NCBI GenBank assembly: GCA_021776785.1
Contig: JAJFFF010000024.1
Location: forward strand, 62,001 to 126,000
Source of the DNA: Planctomycetota bacterium
GTDB taxonomy: Bacteria; Planctomycetota; PLA2
Length of the DNA: 64,000 bases
Direction: 5' to 3'
Shown: positions 1 to 8,342 of the stretch, in pieces
Layout: each line of letters starts with the position of its first letter
Position numbering within the stretch: the stretch's first letter is position 1
The notes under the pieces: generated by a model
What the model was told of the DNA's origin: nothing
The model's database searches: none
What the model saw: only the letters and a program-made list of their open reading frames with translations
Translations under genes and position numbers: made by a program

Positions 1-1
1 G

Positions 2-712
2 TTGGAAGCAGGCGGCGATCCGCGTCCGCGGCTGCAGCTCGTTCGTTTCGAGCCGTCCGTGAACAAGCCGAGCGATCTTTCGCCGGGCATGCGCATGCAG
101 GGCCGCGTCACCAACGTGACGAGTTTCGGTGCGTTCGTCGACATCGGCGTGCGGCAGGACGGGCTCGTGCACGTCTCGGAGCTGTCCGATCGTTTTGTGA
201 AAGATCCAACTCTGGTGGCACGCGTGGGCGATGTCGTTAGCGTGCGTGTTCTCGGCGTTGATTCCGAGACCAATCGCATCTCGTTGTCGATGAAGAGTCG
301 TCAAGCGGCTCGCGAGGGCCGCGGTGGACGCGGCGGAGATCGCGCCAGCGGCGAAGGCGGCGGCGGTGGTCGCAGCGGCGGTGGTCGCAGTGAAGGCGGC
401 CGCAGCGCGTCGGGCGGCGGCGGCGGCGGCGGCGGCGCACGTCGTGGCGGCGGCGCTGGCGGCGGTGGTGGTCGCGGCGGCGGTGGTGGTGGCCGCGGCG
501 GTGGTGGTGGCGGTCGCGGCGGTGGTCGTGGAGGTCGGCGCCCGCGTCGCGAAGACGAACGGTTTGACGTCAAGGGCTCGGGTTACGAGACGGCGTCAAA
601 TGAGCCCCAAAAGATGATCCCCGACACGCCCGAGAACCCGGTTCCCGACAACGAGACGGAAGCAGAGTTCATGAAGCGCAAGATGGAAGAGCTGCGCAAG
701 CGGTTCAGCTAG
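2..712 (+). CDS. tex: Tex-type S1 RNA-binding protein, C-terminal part
   Basis: The reading frame enters from the left edge, so the N-terminal body of the protein lies outside the window. Residues about 28-98 of the visible part form an S1 OB-fold, with the motifs GRVTNVTSFGAFVDIGV, GLVHVSEL and DRFVKDP. This wording is characteristic of the C-terminal S1 domain of the Tex/YhgF transcription accessory protein, which binds nucleic acid in the cytoplasm. The S1 domain is followed by about 80 residues of glycine/arginine low complexity (RGG-like, positions about 310-540) and an acidic/basic tail. Tex from most bacteria ends soon after S1, so the RGG-like extension is unusual. It could add RNA-binding or condensate-forming capacity (inference). 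The Tex assignment is fairly sure; another S1-ended protein is possible. Confidence 0.8.
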   Translation: MEAGGDPRPRLQLVRFEPSVNKPSDLSPGMRMQGRVTNVTSFGAFVDIGVRQDGLVHVSELSDRFVKDPTLVARVGDVVSVRVLGVDSETNRISLSMKSRQAAREGRGGRGGDRASGEGGGGGRSGGGRSEGGRSASGGGGGGGGARRGGGAGGGGGRGGGGGGRGGGGGGRGGGRGGRRPRREDERFDVKGSGYETASNEPQKMIPDTPENPVPDNETEAEFMKRKMEELRKRFS

Positions 713-903
713 GCGGTCCGTCGCAAAAGTCCTCGTGGGCTACGACCGGATCTCGAAATCGATCTCTGCGTCGCGAATCCTCGCCCTAGCTTGCGGCTAG
801 GCCTCCGGTTCGCTCCTTGATCTCGACTCTGAGCTCTCGCTCTCGCCTGACGAGTACTTGTTCAACGGGCTGGCAGGCGTTTTGTCGCGGCGGCTGGCGC
901 CGG

Positions 904-3900
904 TTAGCGCCGGTCGCTGGCGAACGCGTAGACCCAAGGTTTGTCGGTAATCACGATCGTCACGTGCGAACCCGCGACGACATGGCGCGGACTCTCGCCG
1001 TCAAACGACTTGTCCCACCAGATTGATTCCGACTGCAGGTCGAACACGACCGCGCGGCCGCTGCTCAATCCGTAAAAGAAGTGGTCGTGGACGGCACCGC
1101 TTCCGTGCAACGAACCCGCGATGTCGTCGATGCGCGTCACGCGTTCGCCCTTGGCGTTCAGCGTCTGCAGTGCGCCGTTGCGCCGCGCGACGTAGATGCC
1201 GCGCTGGAACGAGATGGCCGGGGACGACACCGGCGAACCCGTGTCGTAGTTCCACACGCTTTTGCCGGTCGCCGTGTTGAATGCGTAGATGTGCTCGTCT
1301 TCGGCGCCTGCGATCAAAAGATCGCCGTGGGTCGAGAGTCCGCCGAAGAACGACGTGCCGCTCGGCACCTTGAAACGGGTCAGTTCTTTGCCGCTTGCCT
1401 GGTCGTGCACCAGGATCGTGCCCTGATCGGCGGTGCCGATGTAGAGCCGATGGCCGTGGAGGACGACGTTTGTGCTCGGACTGAAACCGAGCGGGACTTC
1501 GTAGAGCTTGCGGCCCGCGCGGACGGCGATCAAGCTGGGCTTGCGCGTCGCGATGAACGCGGTGCGCCCGTCCGCTACGCCGTTGTGCTCAACGCGACCG
1601 CCCAGTTGGAGTGACTCGCCCAAGAACTCACCGTCGCGCAGCCGGATGCGCGAGAGGCGACCGCCCACCGTGATGAGGTAGGCCTCTTTGCCCACCACGA
1701 GCGGCTTGCTCGTGATGCGATCTAGGAGCCCGGTTTTTGCGTCCCAATCGATACGACCGTTCGTCAGGTTGAACGCAAGCAGGTTCGCATGGCTCGTGGC
1801 GACGAGAAGGCGGTTGCCTGCGATGACGGGGTCCGCTTCGACGTTGCCGTTGATCTCTTCGTTCCAAATGATCCGTTTTTGCATGGCGACCGACATCACG
1901 CCGGACACCTTCGGATCCTTGGGATCGATCGATTCCTCAACGTCGTGGAACCCGTCGCGCTTCAGCTTGATCGACGTACGCTTGAAGATGCCCATCTCGA
2001 CGTTGCACGGCGTCTTCCCTGCGCGCGCGCCGTTCACGTAGACGTCGGCGCCGCGTGGCGACGACTCGACGGCGAACGGCATGCGGTACTTCCGCTCGAA
2101 CTCGATGAGCATGTGCTCCGACACGAGATCGCGCAGAAGGCGGAACGCGATCGCCGCTTCGCCGCGATTCTTGCGCTCTTCGATCTCCTTGATCGTGGCG
2201 ACGACGTGATCGATTTTCTCGATCTGCATTCGAAGCTTTTGCTGCGTGCGCCGGCTCTCCAGCCACTGGAGCAGTTCTTGGAACGCTCTGCGCGGCTCCA
2301 TGTCCTTCACGCTGTCGGCGAGGTCGGACGCGGCCTGGTAAAGCTCCCGCGCCTTCTCGAACTCACACTCGCGGAGGCGCGCTTTGCCCTCCTTGTTCGC
2401 GGCGCCGACACGCGCGGTGATTTCAATACGCAGACGTTCGCGGATCACGGCGTGGTGCAGAGCATCCAATCCTTCGAACCGCTTTTCGGCTCCGGCCAGC
2501 GCCTTGCGAAACTGTGCAAAACGCGGTTCGACGCTGTTTAGATTGGCCTGCTTGATCAAACGCGCGAGGCTCGCGTGAGCTTCGCCGATCTGGCCCGACC
2601 ATTCGCGCGCACGGACGAGGCCAATGCGCTGCTCCAGGTCGCGCAGCTCGCCGATGCTCCCCGATTCCTTGGCTTGACGCAGTTGGTTGGCCGCACTCGC
2701 GACGAGTTGACGATCCGCTTTGTACGACGCCTCGATGCGCTCCAAAAACTCGGAGATCAAGAAAGCGATCTGCGAACGTTCGGATGCTTGAACCTGCGGG
2801 AGACGGATCGCGTTGACGCGTTTGACCAACGGGCCCAACGCGGCAATCCCATCGCGGTAATGCCGATCCGCGAGGACCGCCTTCACTTGCTCGCGTTCGC
2901 GTTCGAGCTCCGCTTCCATCGTGGAGCGCTCGCGGTGCTGTCGCGTCCGCTCTTTGTCACGCGCCTGGTGAATGAGCGTGCGAATTTTCATGGCGCCCGG
3001 GACCTCGGCGCTCTCCGGGTGCTCGGCGATGAGGTCGTCGATGAGCTCCAAAGCTTCGTTGCCTTGGCCTTCGCTGTGCGCCGCATCGATGCGCGCCATG
3101 AGCTCGCTGGGATCGGAACCACTGAGCGTTAAGCCGACGCCAGCGAGTAATGCCACGACGGCCGAAGCAATACCGCCACGGACGAGCATGGTGCGGCGTT
3201 GCGAATCGCCTGCGCGTTGACGTTCGTAGTTGCGCAGCCCGGCCTGGGACTCTTCGTCGCTCGGATCGACTTTGAGCAACAGCCGGTAGCAGTTGCCCAC
3301 AAGATCCTGCATCTTGTCGCTGCGCCCGGCTTTGCGCGACGTCTTGAGCTCCTCGATCAGAGTGCGCAACGCTTTTGCGCCCTCCTCGGGACGATCGGCG
3401 CGAAGATAGAGTTGTCCCAGGTAGTAGCGCAGCGAAATCGCATGCGGCGCTTCGACGAGCGTTTGCTCGCACGTCACGGCGGCGCCGGCAAGGTCGCCGG
3501 CCTCAACCTGTGCGCGGGCGACCTTGAGCGCAGTTTCGGTCGCGCGTTCGATGTCGCCTTGAAGCGTGAACGCCTCACGGAGCAACAGCAACGCTTGAAT
3601 GTTGGCCGGATCGCTGCGAAGCGCTTGCTCCAGATAGTCCACCGCATCGTCGGTGCGTTCGTCGCGAATGCTCATCCCGCCGAGTTTGGCGAGGAAGCGA
3701 CCGATGCGGCGGGGCTCGCCGAGCGCGTGAACCGCCTCGACGCACTCCTCAAGGATGATGCGGTCGTCGGGTGCGCGCTGGTGCGCCAGCTCGTACAACT
3801 GCGCGGCGCGCTCGTGGTCTCCTTCATCGACGCCCATACGCGCGGCGTCGACGAGCTCTTCGACGGTGAGCTCGCGGATCAGCTCCATCTCGATCAACCA

Positions 3901-4572
3901 ATTGATGGAGCGAAGCGTGTCGTAAAGCGAAAGACCAACGAGGTCGCGCATCTCGTCGATCGAACGGTAGTTGGCCAAGAGATCCCATACGGCAACGGTC
4001 GCTGGCGCCGCGTCATCGAGCGAGGCCTCTTCCACCGTGCGTGTGAGGAACATCGCGTTGTCCGGTACGACTTCGCGCAACCGTTCCATCTCGTCGAGAC
4101 GGCGCGCCGCCTCCAAACAAAGACCGGCCGGATCCATCAACACGTCGGAAAGCGGCGTCGTGGGGTCGGACGCGTCCTGACCGTCGTAGAACGCGAACGT
4201 TCCCACTTCCCAGCCGAACACTTCGAAGATTTCGTCTTCGGCGTGGTAGCGCAGGACGCGGTCTACCTGCTCCTGGGTGACCTTGCCGCTCTCGACAAGG
4301 ATCTGTCCGATGGGGCGGTATTGTCGCTTCTGTTCGAGCAGTAAGATCTCGACGTCTTGCGCGCTCAGCAGTCCGCGCCGCACAAAGATTTCACCAAGCC
4401 GCAACGGCCGAAACGAGCGCGTGAAAAAGATGCGCACGCCCTCGGGCGCGATGTAGATCTTTTTCGAAACCGCTTCGCGCTGCAGGACTAGTACGCCAAC
4501 TTGGCGGTTCTGATTCAACGTCTGAAAGACGTCGAACAGACTGATATTGGTGAGATCACCTTTGAACGCCAT
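904..4572 (-). CDS. DUF4388 / TPR / PEGA / PQQ-propeller membrane protein
   Basis: This 1222-residue multidomain protein has no recognised enzymatic role. Residues 1 to about 150 match the DUF4388 (PATAN-like) pattern, starting MAFKGDLTNISLFDVFQTL; such domains occur in gliding and signalling proteins. Residues about 245-440 look like TPR helices. A single membrane helix lies near 460-485 (GIASAVVALLAGVGLTL). A charged helical stretch (about 500-820) is followed by a PEGA domain (about 830-900; SSPRGADVYVNG) and a C-terminal PQQ/BamB-like beta-propeller (about 905-1222; GRIDWDAKTG, GKSVWNYDTG). The predicted topology puts DUF4388/TPR in the cytoplasm and PEGA plus propeller outside. It lies downstream of mtnA on the same strand after a 105-bp gap. 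The ATG at 4572 begins directly at the DUF4388 domain. Confidence 0.85.
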   Translation of the reverse strand: MAFKGDLTNISLFDVFQTLNQNRQVGVLVLQREAVSKKIYIAPEGVRIFFTRSFRPLRLGEIFVRRGLLSAQDVEILLLEQKRQYRPIGQILVESGKVTQEQVDRVLRYHAEDEIFEVFGWEVGTFAFYDGQDASDPTTPLSDVLMDPAGLCLEAARRLDEMERLREVVPDNAMFLTRTVEEASLDDAAPATVAVWDLLANYRSIDEMRDLVGLSLYDTLRSINWLIEMELIRELTVEELVDAARMGVDEGDHERAAQLYELAHQRAPDDRIILEECVEAVHALGEPRRIGRFLAKLGGMSIRDERTDDAVDYLEQALRSDPANIQALLLLREAFTLQGDIERATETALKVARAQVEAGDLAGAAVTCEQTLVEAPHAISLRYYLGQLYLRADRPEEGAKALRTLIEELKTSRKAGRSDKMQDLVGNCYRLLLKVDPSDEESQAGLRNYERQRAGDSQRRTMLVRGGIASAVVALLAGVGLTLSGSDPSELMARIDAAHSEGQGNEALELIDDLIAEHPESAEVPGAMKIRTLIHQARDKERTRQHRERSTMEAELEREREQVKAVLADRHYRDGIAALGPLVKRVNAIRLPQVQASERSQIAFLISEFLERIEASYKADRQLVASAANQLRQAKESGSIGELRDLEQRIGLVRAREWSGQIGEAHASLARLIKQANLNSVEPRFAQFRKALAGAEKRFEGLDALHHAVIRERLRIEITARVGAANKEGKARLRECEFEKARELYQAASDLADSVKDMEPRRAFQELLQWLESRRTQQKLRMQIEKIDHVVATIKEIEERKNRGEAAIAFRLLRDLVSEHMLIEFERKYRMPFAVESSPRGADVYVNGARAGKTPCNVEMGIFKRTSIKLKRDGFHDVEESIDPKDPKVSGVMSVAMQKRIIWNEEINGNVEADPVIAGNRLLVATSHANLLAFNLTNGRIDWDAKTGLLDRITSKPLVVGKEAYLITVGGRLSRIRLRDGEFLGESLQLGGRVEHNGVADGRTAFIATRKPSLIAVRAGRKLYEVPLGFSPSTNVVLHGHRLYIGTADQGTILVHDQASGKELTRFKVPSGTSFFGGLSTHGDLLIAGAEDEHIYAFNTATGKSVWNYDTGSPVSSPAISFQRGIYVARRNGALQTLNAKGERVTRIDDIAGSLHGSGAVHDHFFYGLSSGRAVVFDLQSESIWWDKSFDGESPRHVVAGSHVTIVITDKPWVYAFASDRR

Positions 4573-4677
4573 ATAGCCAAATCCCTCGGGTGGACAACCT
4601 GCCCTGCAGATCGCTTCCCGCTCTCACAAACCGGGGTTCTATCGGCGAATTGGCGACAGCGACTAAAGAGACCGGAT

Positions 4678-5694
4678 TTAGGTTGCCGCGAAGGCCGCCG
4701 CGATCGCCTCTGTGGAAACCGGCCGGATGACGCCCACTTCGGTGATGATCGCGTCTACATACGCGGCGGGCGTCACATCAAACGCGGGGGCGTAGACAGA
4801 AGTGCCTGTAGGCGCGGTACTTACGCCGAATCCATCGGTGACCTCGTGGGCGCCGCGCTCCTCGATCGGGATGTCGGAGCCCGCGGGGCAGTCGAGATCG
4901 ATGGTCGAGAGCGGCGCGGCCACGTAAAACGGCACGCCGTGGACTTGCGCGAGCACGGCCACGGCATAGGTCCCGATCTTGTTGGCGACGTCGCCGTTGC
5001 GGGCGATCCGGTCGGCGCCGACCACGACGGCGTCCACGCGGCCCGCCGCGAACAGCGTCGCCGCCACCGAATCCGCGACGAGCGTCACGTCCACACCGGC
5101 CCGCCGCAACTCCCAAACGGTGAGGCGGGCGCCCTGCAAAAGGGGGCGCGTTTCGTCGGCCCAGACGGAGACTTGTTTCCCGTCTTCGACCGCGGCGTAG
5201 ATCACGCCCAACGCGGTGCCGTAGCCGGCCGTTGCCAGCGACCCCGCGTTGCAATGCGTGAGCACACGCGCGGGCGACGTGAGGAGAGTGGCGCCGTGGC
5301 GGCCGATCGCGCGGCACGACGCTTCGTCCTCGTCGCGGATGCGCGCGGCTTCGGCTTCCAACGCGGCGCGTGGTGTGTCGGGCGGCGCGTTTTCCAGCAC
5401 GCGGAGTTGGCGGTTCACCGCCCACTCGAGATTGACCGCCGTGGGGCGTGCGGCGGCAATGCGCGGCGCGGCTGCGCGGACCGCTTCCGCGTCACCCGCA
5501 GCCAGCACCATCGCGTATGCGCCGGCCACGCCGATCGCCGGCGCGCCGCGAATGCGCAACATCGAGATCGCTTCGATCACTTCGTCGGGGTGCGTGAGCC
5601 GCAACCACTTTTCCTCGTGGGGCAAAAGCGTTTGGTCGAGCAGTTCGAACGCGCCGTCGCGGTAACGGCACGGGCGCACGATCTCAAGGTTCAC
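4678..5694 (-). CDS. mtnA: S-methyl-5-thioribose-1-phosphate isomerase
   Basis: This enzyme converts 5-methylthioribose-1-phosphate to 5-methylthioribulose-1-phosphate in the methionine salvage pathway (cytosol). Diagnostic motifs are RIRGAPAIGVAGAYA, THCNAGSLATAGYGTALG with the catalytic cysteine, and GADRIARNGDVANKIGTY with the catalytic aspartate. The length of 338 residues fits the family. A GTG start at 5694 is chosen because the family N-terminus begins right there. The start overlaps the stop of the upstream secreted TPR-like gene (GTGA), so the two are translationally coupled. No other methionine salvage gene is nearby, although metH (the other methionine-forming route) lies about 7 kb away. 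Confidence 0.93.
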   Translation of the reverse strand: MNLEIVRPCRYRDGAFELLDQTLLPHEEKWLRLTHPDEVIEAISMLRIRGAPAIGVAGAYAMVLAAGDAEAVRAAAPRIAAARPTAVNLEWAVNRQLRVLENAPPDTPRAALEAEAARIRDEDEASCRAIGRHGATLLTSPARVLTHCNAGSLATAGYGTALGVIYAAVEDGKQVSVWADETRPLLQGARLTVWELRRAGVDVTLVADSVAATLFAAGRVDAVVVGADRIARNGDVANKIGTYAVAVLAQVHGVPFYVAAPLSTIDLDCPAGSDIPIEERGAHEVTDGFGVSTAPTGTSVYAPAFDVTPAAYVDAIITEVGVIRPVSTEAIAAAFAAT

Positions 5695-6689
5695 CGTTCC
5701 ACCTTCTGTCGCCAGAATTGTTCCCAGCGCGGGTCCTCGCGCAGCGAGTGCAACGCCTTGTCTTTGGACAGCGTCAACTTGTTGACGGGTTGGCGGCCGT
5801 TCGCAAAGGCTCGGTGCAGCGCCGCGAACGCGCCATCCTGATCGCCGCCTCGCGCGAGCGCGCGCGCGCCCTCCCAAGCGGCCGCCCCCTGTTTCGCCGC
5901 GTCTGTGGTCGCTTCGGCTTTGGCGAGCCACGCGGCGGCGGTTTTGTAGGCCGCGGTGTGCGCGAGCGCTTGGCCGCCGTAGAAGTGCATGGCCCATGCG
6001 AGATCGGAATCGAGGGCGCCCGGCAGCTTCGCGGCGCGCTGCAGGATCCGCGCCGCGAGTGCGGGGATCGCCGGTCCGCGCGGCGAGGCGGCCATGTACG
6101 CGATGCCGCCCTCGACCATTGCTTGTTTGTCCATCACACTCACGCTGCGTTGCATCGCGGCGTCGAGTGCGCGCAGGCCGCAACCCGGATCCTTGTCGTA
6201 CTTGAACGCGGCGATGAGTTTCTCGATGCGTTTGGCCGAGTCGCTCGTGCGATCGTCAATCCAGGCGTGCAACTCAAAACACTGATGGCCGCGTACGAAG
6301 TAGGCGTACGCGTGTTCGGCTAGGAATGCGCCGTACTTTTTCTCCCGAAAGAACACGCGGTCGCGCTTCTCCACGAGATCGAGCAGCGCTCGTTTGTTTT
6401 GCTTCCAGCGCGCGACCGCGTCCGTGCGCCACTCGATTCCGGTGCGCTCGGCCTCGGATTCGTGGACGAACAACCGCACTCGAATCCCGTCCTTGGTTTT
6501 CGCTTCGATGAGCTGGTGGCGGGGGCCCAAAAGGAGAAGCGGTCTCAGCGTGGGGAAGCGCAGCGTGTATCCCCAGTACAAGTCGCGAATCTTGCCTTCG
6601 TCCGCCTTGTGCGACGGGTCGGCTTCCTGGCCGGACGCGAGCGCTGCGCCGACGACGAAGACGGCCGCGACGCGGGTCAACCGCTGCAT
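5691..6689 (-). CDS. Secreted helical/TPR-like protein of unknown function
   Basis: The product has 332 residues with a clear Sec signal peptide (MQRLTRVAAVFVVGAALASG). The middle contains an alpha/beta segment, and the C-terminal half is alanine-rich helical repeat of TPR type (about 220-320). No catalytic motif is recognised. The ATG at 6689 overlaps the TGA of the upstream lipoprotein gene, and its own stop overlaps the mtnA start, so it is the middle gene of a coupled operon. It probably acts in the periplasm. Its place beside mtnA may simply reflect operon packing. Confidence 0.8.
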   Translation of the reverse strand: MQRLTRVAAVFVVGAALASGQEADPSHKADEGKIRDLYWGYTLRFPTLRPLLLLGPRHQLIEAKTKDGIRVRLFVHESEAERTGIEWRTDAVARWKQNKRALLDLVEKRDRVFFREKKYGAFLAEHAYAYFVRGHQCFELHAWIDDRTSDSAKRIEKLIAAFKYDKDPGCGLRALDAAMQRSVSVMDKQAMVEGGIAYMAASPRGPAIPALAARILQRAAKLPGALDSDLAWAMHFYGGQALAHTAAYKTAAAWLAKAEATTDAAKQGAAAWEGARALARGGDQDGAFAALHRAFANGRQPVNKLTLSKDKALHSLREDPRWEQFWRQKVER

Positions 6690-7006
6690 CAACTCTGCGG
6701 CTCCTCGTAGTCCTCGACCCGCGGCGGTTTCGTCGGGTCGTTTAGGTATTCGACTTGGCGCACCTTCACTTCTTGCTGCGGGCAAAAGGCGGCTTCGTAC
6801 GTCCCGTTCTTGAGCTTCACGGACTCTCGGGTCACGAGGTCGCGAAACGCTAGAAATCCGCCCGACTCGCTGTGGATGGAGCGCTCGGTATCGGCGTAGT
6901 AGACGCGCCCATTTTCTGTGGTGATGCGGACGAACCCAGATGTTTGCTGTCGGGTGCACGCGGTCAACAGCAGCGCTGCGAACGCGACGAGACATGCTCT
7001 AGCCAT
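6689..7006 (-). CDS. Small lipoprotein
   Basis: The product has about 105 residues with a lipoprotein signal peptide ending in the lipobox LLLTAC, so it should be lipid-anchored. The mature part is short, with a central segment reading FVRITTENGRVYYADTE that suggests a small beta domain, and an acidic proline-containing end. Function is unknown. An ATG at 7015 is possible, but the start at 7006 has a GGTAGGA-type ribosome site at a proper distance, whereas the ATG at 7015 abuts it. The gene is first in the coupled series that runs through the TPR-like protein to mtnA. Confidence 0.72.
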   Translation of the reverse strand: MARACLVAFAALLLTACTRQQTSGFVRITTENGRVYYADTERSIHSESGGFLAFRDLVTRESVKLKNGTYEAAFCPQQEVKVRQVEYLNDPTKPPRVEDYEEPQS

Positions 7007-7042
7007 GGACGGCATCCTACCGCGCCGGAACTGAATTCCCGC

Positions 7043-7543
7043 TTACAACTTGGAGTCGTCGTAGAACGCGATCCCGTGTGCATCGCCGCCGCGGAGTTTG
7101 GCGAGCCAGACCACTTGGCCGGTGTGCCAACTGAGATGTTCGACGACGTGGTAAATCGCGGCCAACACGGTCATCTCGAAGCCCTGGCACGTATACGGCT
7201 CCGCCAGCCGTTCGTCCGGCAGCGCGGCGATGATCGACGCCGCCGCGGCGATGGTCGCGCCAAGCCCCTCCATGATCGTCTTCGCGGCGGGTCCTTCGCG
7301 CGCGGCGAATTCACTCGGACGGTCGCGCCTGTCTTCGGCTCCGCCGAGGCCCGCCAAGATCCACTGGCGGATGTTGCCGTCCAGGTGCAGTAAGAGATTG
7401 GCCGCGCTGTTGGTGCCCTCGTGAGGCCGCCACCAAAAGTCGGCCTTTGAGAATGTGGCGGCCGCGCTTTGCAGGCGCGGCCAGTACACTTCACGCAGAT
7501 AGCGGGCGGACTCTGCTTGGAACGATTGCGCGGGGAGACTCAT
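7043..7543 (-). CDS. DinB/DUF1572-family protein
   Basis: This protein of about 166 residues belongs to the DinB-like four-helix bundle superfamily. Histidines that would form the metal site are visible in LLLHLDGNIRQWI and YHVVEHLSWHTGQVVWL. Members are cytosolic metal-binding enzymes, often thiol-dependent transferases or of unknown substrate; the substrate cannot be read here. The ATG at 7543 shares the palindrome CATG with the ATG of the divergent PhzF-type gene at 7542, so the two start codons overlap on opposite strands. A TTG two codons upstream is also possible. No good ribosome site precedes the minus-strand start. Confidence 0.85.
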   Translation of the reverse strand: MSLPAQSFQAESARYLREVYWPRLQSAAATFSKADFWWRPHEGTNSAANLLLHLDGNIRQWILAGLGGAEDRRDRPSEFAAREGPAAKTIMEGLGATIAAAASIIAALPDERLAEPYTCQGFEMTVLAAIYHVVEHLSWHTGQVVWLAKLRGGDAHGIAFYDDSKL

Positions 7544-8333
7544 GATCAAGCTATATCAGGTGGACGCGTTTACCGACGAGCCGTTTGCCGGAAATCCGGC
7601 CGCGGTGTGCTTGCTTGATCGGCCCCGTAGCGATGCGTGGATGCAAGCGGTCGCCGCCGAGATGAATCTTTCGGAGACCGCATTCTTGCTTCCGCAAGAC
7701 GACGCGTATTCGCTGCGATGGTTTACGCCGGCGGTCGAAGTCGACCTGTGCGGTCACGCGACGTTGGCGAGTGCGCACGTGCTGGACCGCGACTTCGTGT
7801 CGTTCGCGACGCGCAGCGGCGACCTGCCCGTCACGCGTGACGCCGACGGAATTCACCTCGACTTTCCCGCGCTGGCTCCGGAGCCGGCGTCGGTCCCGGC
7901 CGGTCTTGCCGAGGCGCTCGGCTCGGATTCGTTTGTGTCGTTGCGCAGTCGTTTCGACCATCTCTGCGTGTTCGCGTCGGCCCAGGACGTGTTGGATCTT
8001 CAACCGGACTTCGGCCGGCTGCACGCAGTCGATGCACGCGGCGTGATCGCCACGGCGCCGGGCGGCCGCCACGATTTCGTGTCCCGGTTTTTCGCGCCGC
8101 AGGCGGGCATCCACGAGGACCCCGTGACCGGGAGCGCGCATTGCGTTCTGGCGCCGTACTGGTGCCAGCGGCTAGGGCGCCCCGCGCTGGTCGGCTACCA
8201 AGCGTCGGCGCGGGGTGGTGCGGTGGCTGTGCGCTGGGAGGGCGGCCACCGCGTTATCCTCACGGGCCGGGCCGTCACCGTCATGCAGGGCGAGCTCACG
8301 CTCAAGGCGTGTTCCGCCGTGCCGAACGTATAA
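7542..8333 (+). CDS. PhzF-family isomerase/epimerase
   Basis: The product has 263 residues with the PhzF/diaminopimelate-epimerase-like double fold. Family motifs are YQVDAFTDEPFAGNPAAVC, the conserved glutamate segment EMNLSETAFL, CGHATLASAHVL and EDPVTGSAHCVLAPYW. PhzF isomerises an intermediate in phenazine synthesis, but most family members stand outside phenazine clusters and have unknown substrates. No phenazine genes are seen here, so a general isomerase role is the safest call. GGGGAGA precedes the ATG at 7542 at good spacing. The gene is followed 9 bp later by the PDZ/toroid gene. Confidence 0.92.
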   Translation: MIKLYQVDAFTDEPFAGNPAAVCLLDRPRSDAWMQAVAAEMNLSETAFLLPQDDAYSLRWFTPAVEVDLCGHATLASAHVLDRDFVSFATRSGDLPVTRDADGIHLDFPALAPEPASVPAGLAEALGSDSFVSLRSRFDHLCVFASAQDVLDLQPDFGRLHAVDARGVIATAPGGRHDFVSRFFAPQAGIHEDPVTGSAHCVLAPYWCQRLGRPALVGYQASARGGAVAVRWEGGHRVILTGRAVTVMQGELTLKACSAVPNV

Positions 8334-8342
8334 GTGGTGTCT

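Noticed and set aside
301-573. Proline- and alanine-rich frames opposite or beside the Tex tail
   Set aside because: They are by-products of the GGC/GGT repeat of the glycine-rich tail.
785-801. Hairpin CCTAGC/GCTAGG between the convergent tex and DUF4388 genes
   Set aside because: The stem is only 6 bp and no T-tract follows on either strand, so a terminator cannot be claimed.
3199-4344. Long plus-strand frame antisense to the DUF4388 protein
   Set aside because: No family motifs; codon pattern mirrors the true gene on the minus strand.
7542-8333. Phenazine biosynthesis
   Set aside because: Only a PhzF-family isomerase is present; no other phz genes, and most PhzF homologues work outside phenazine synthesis.
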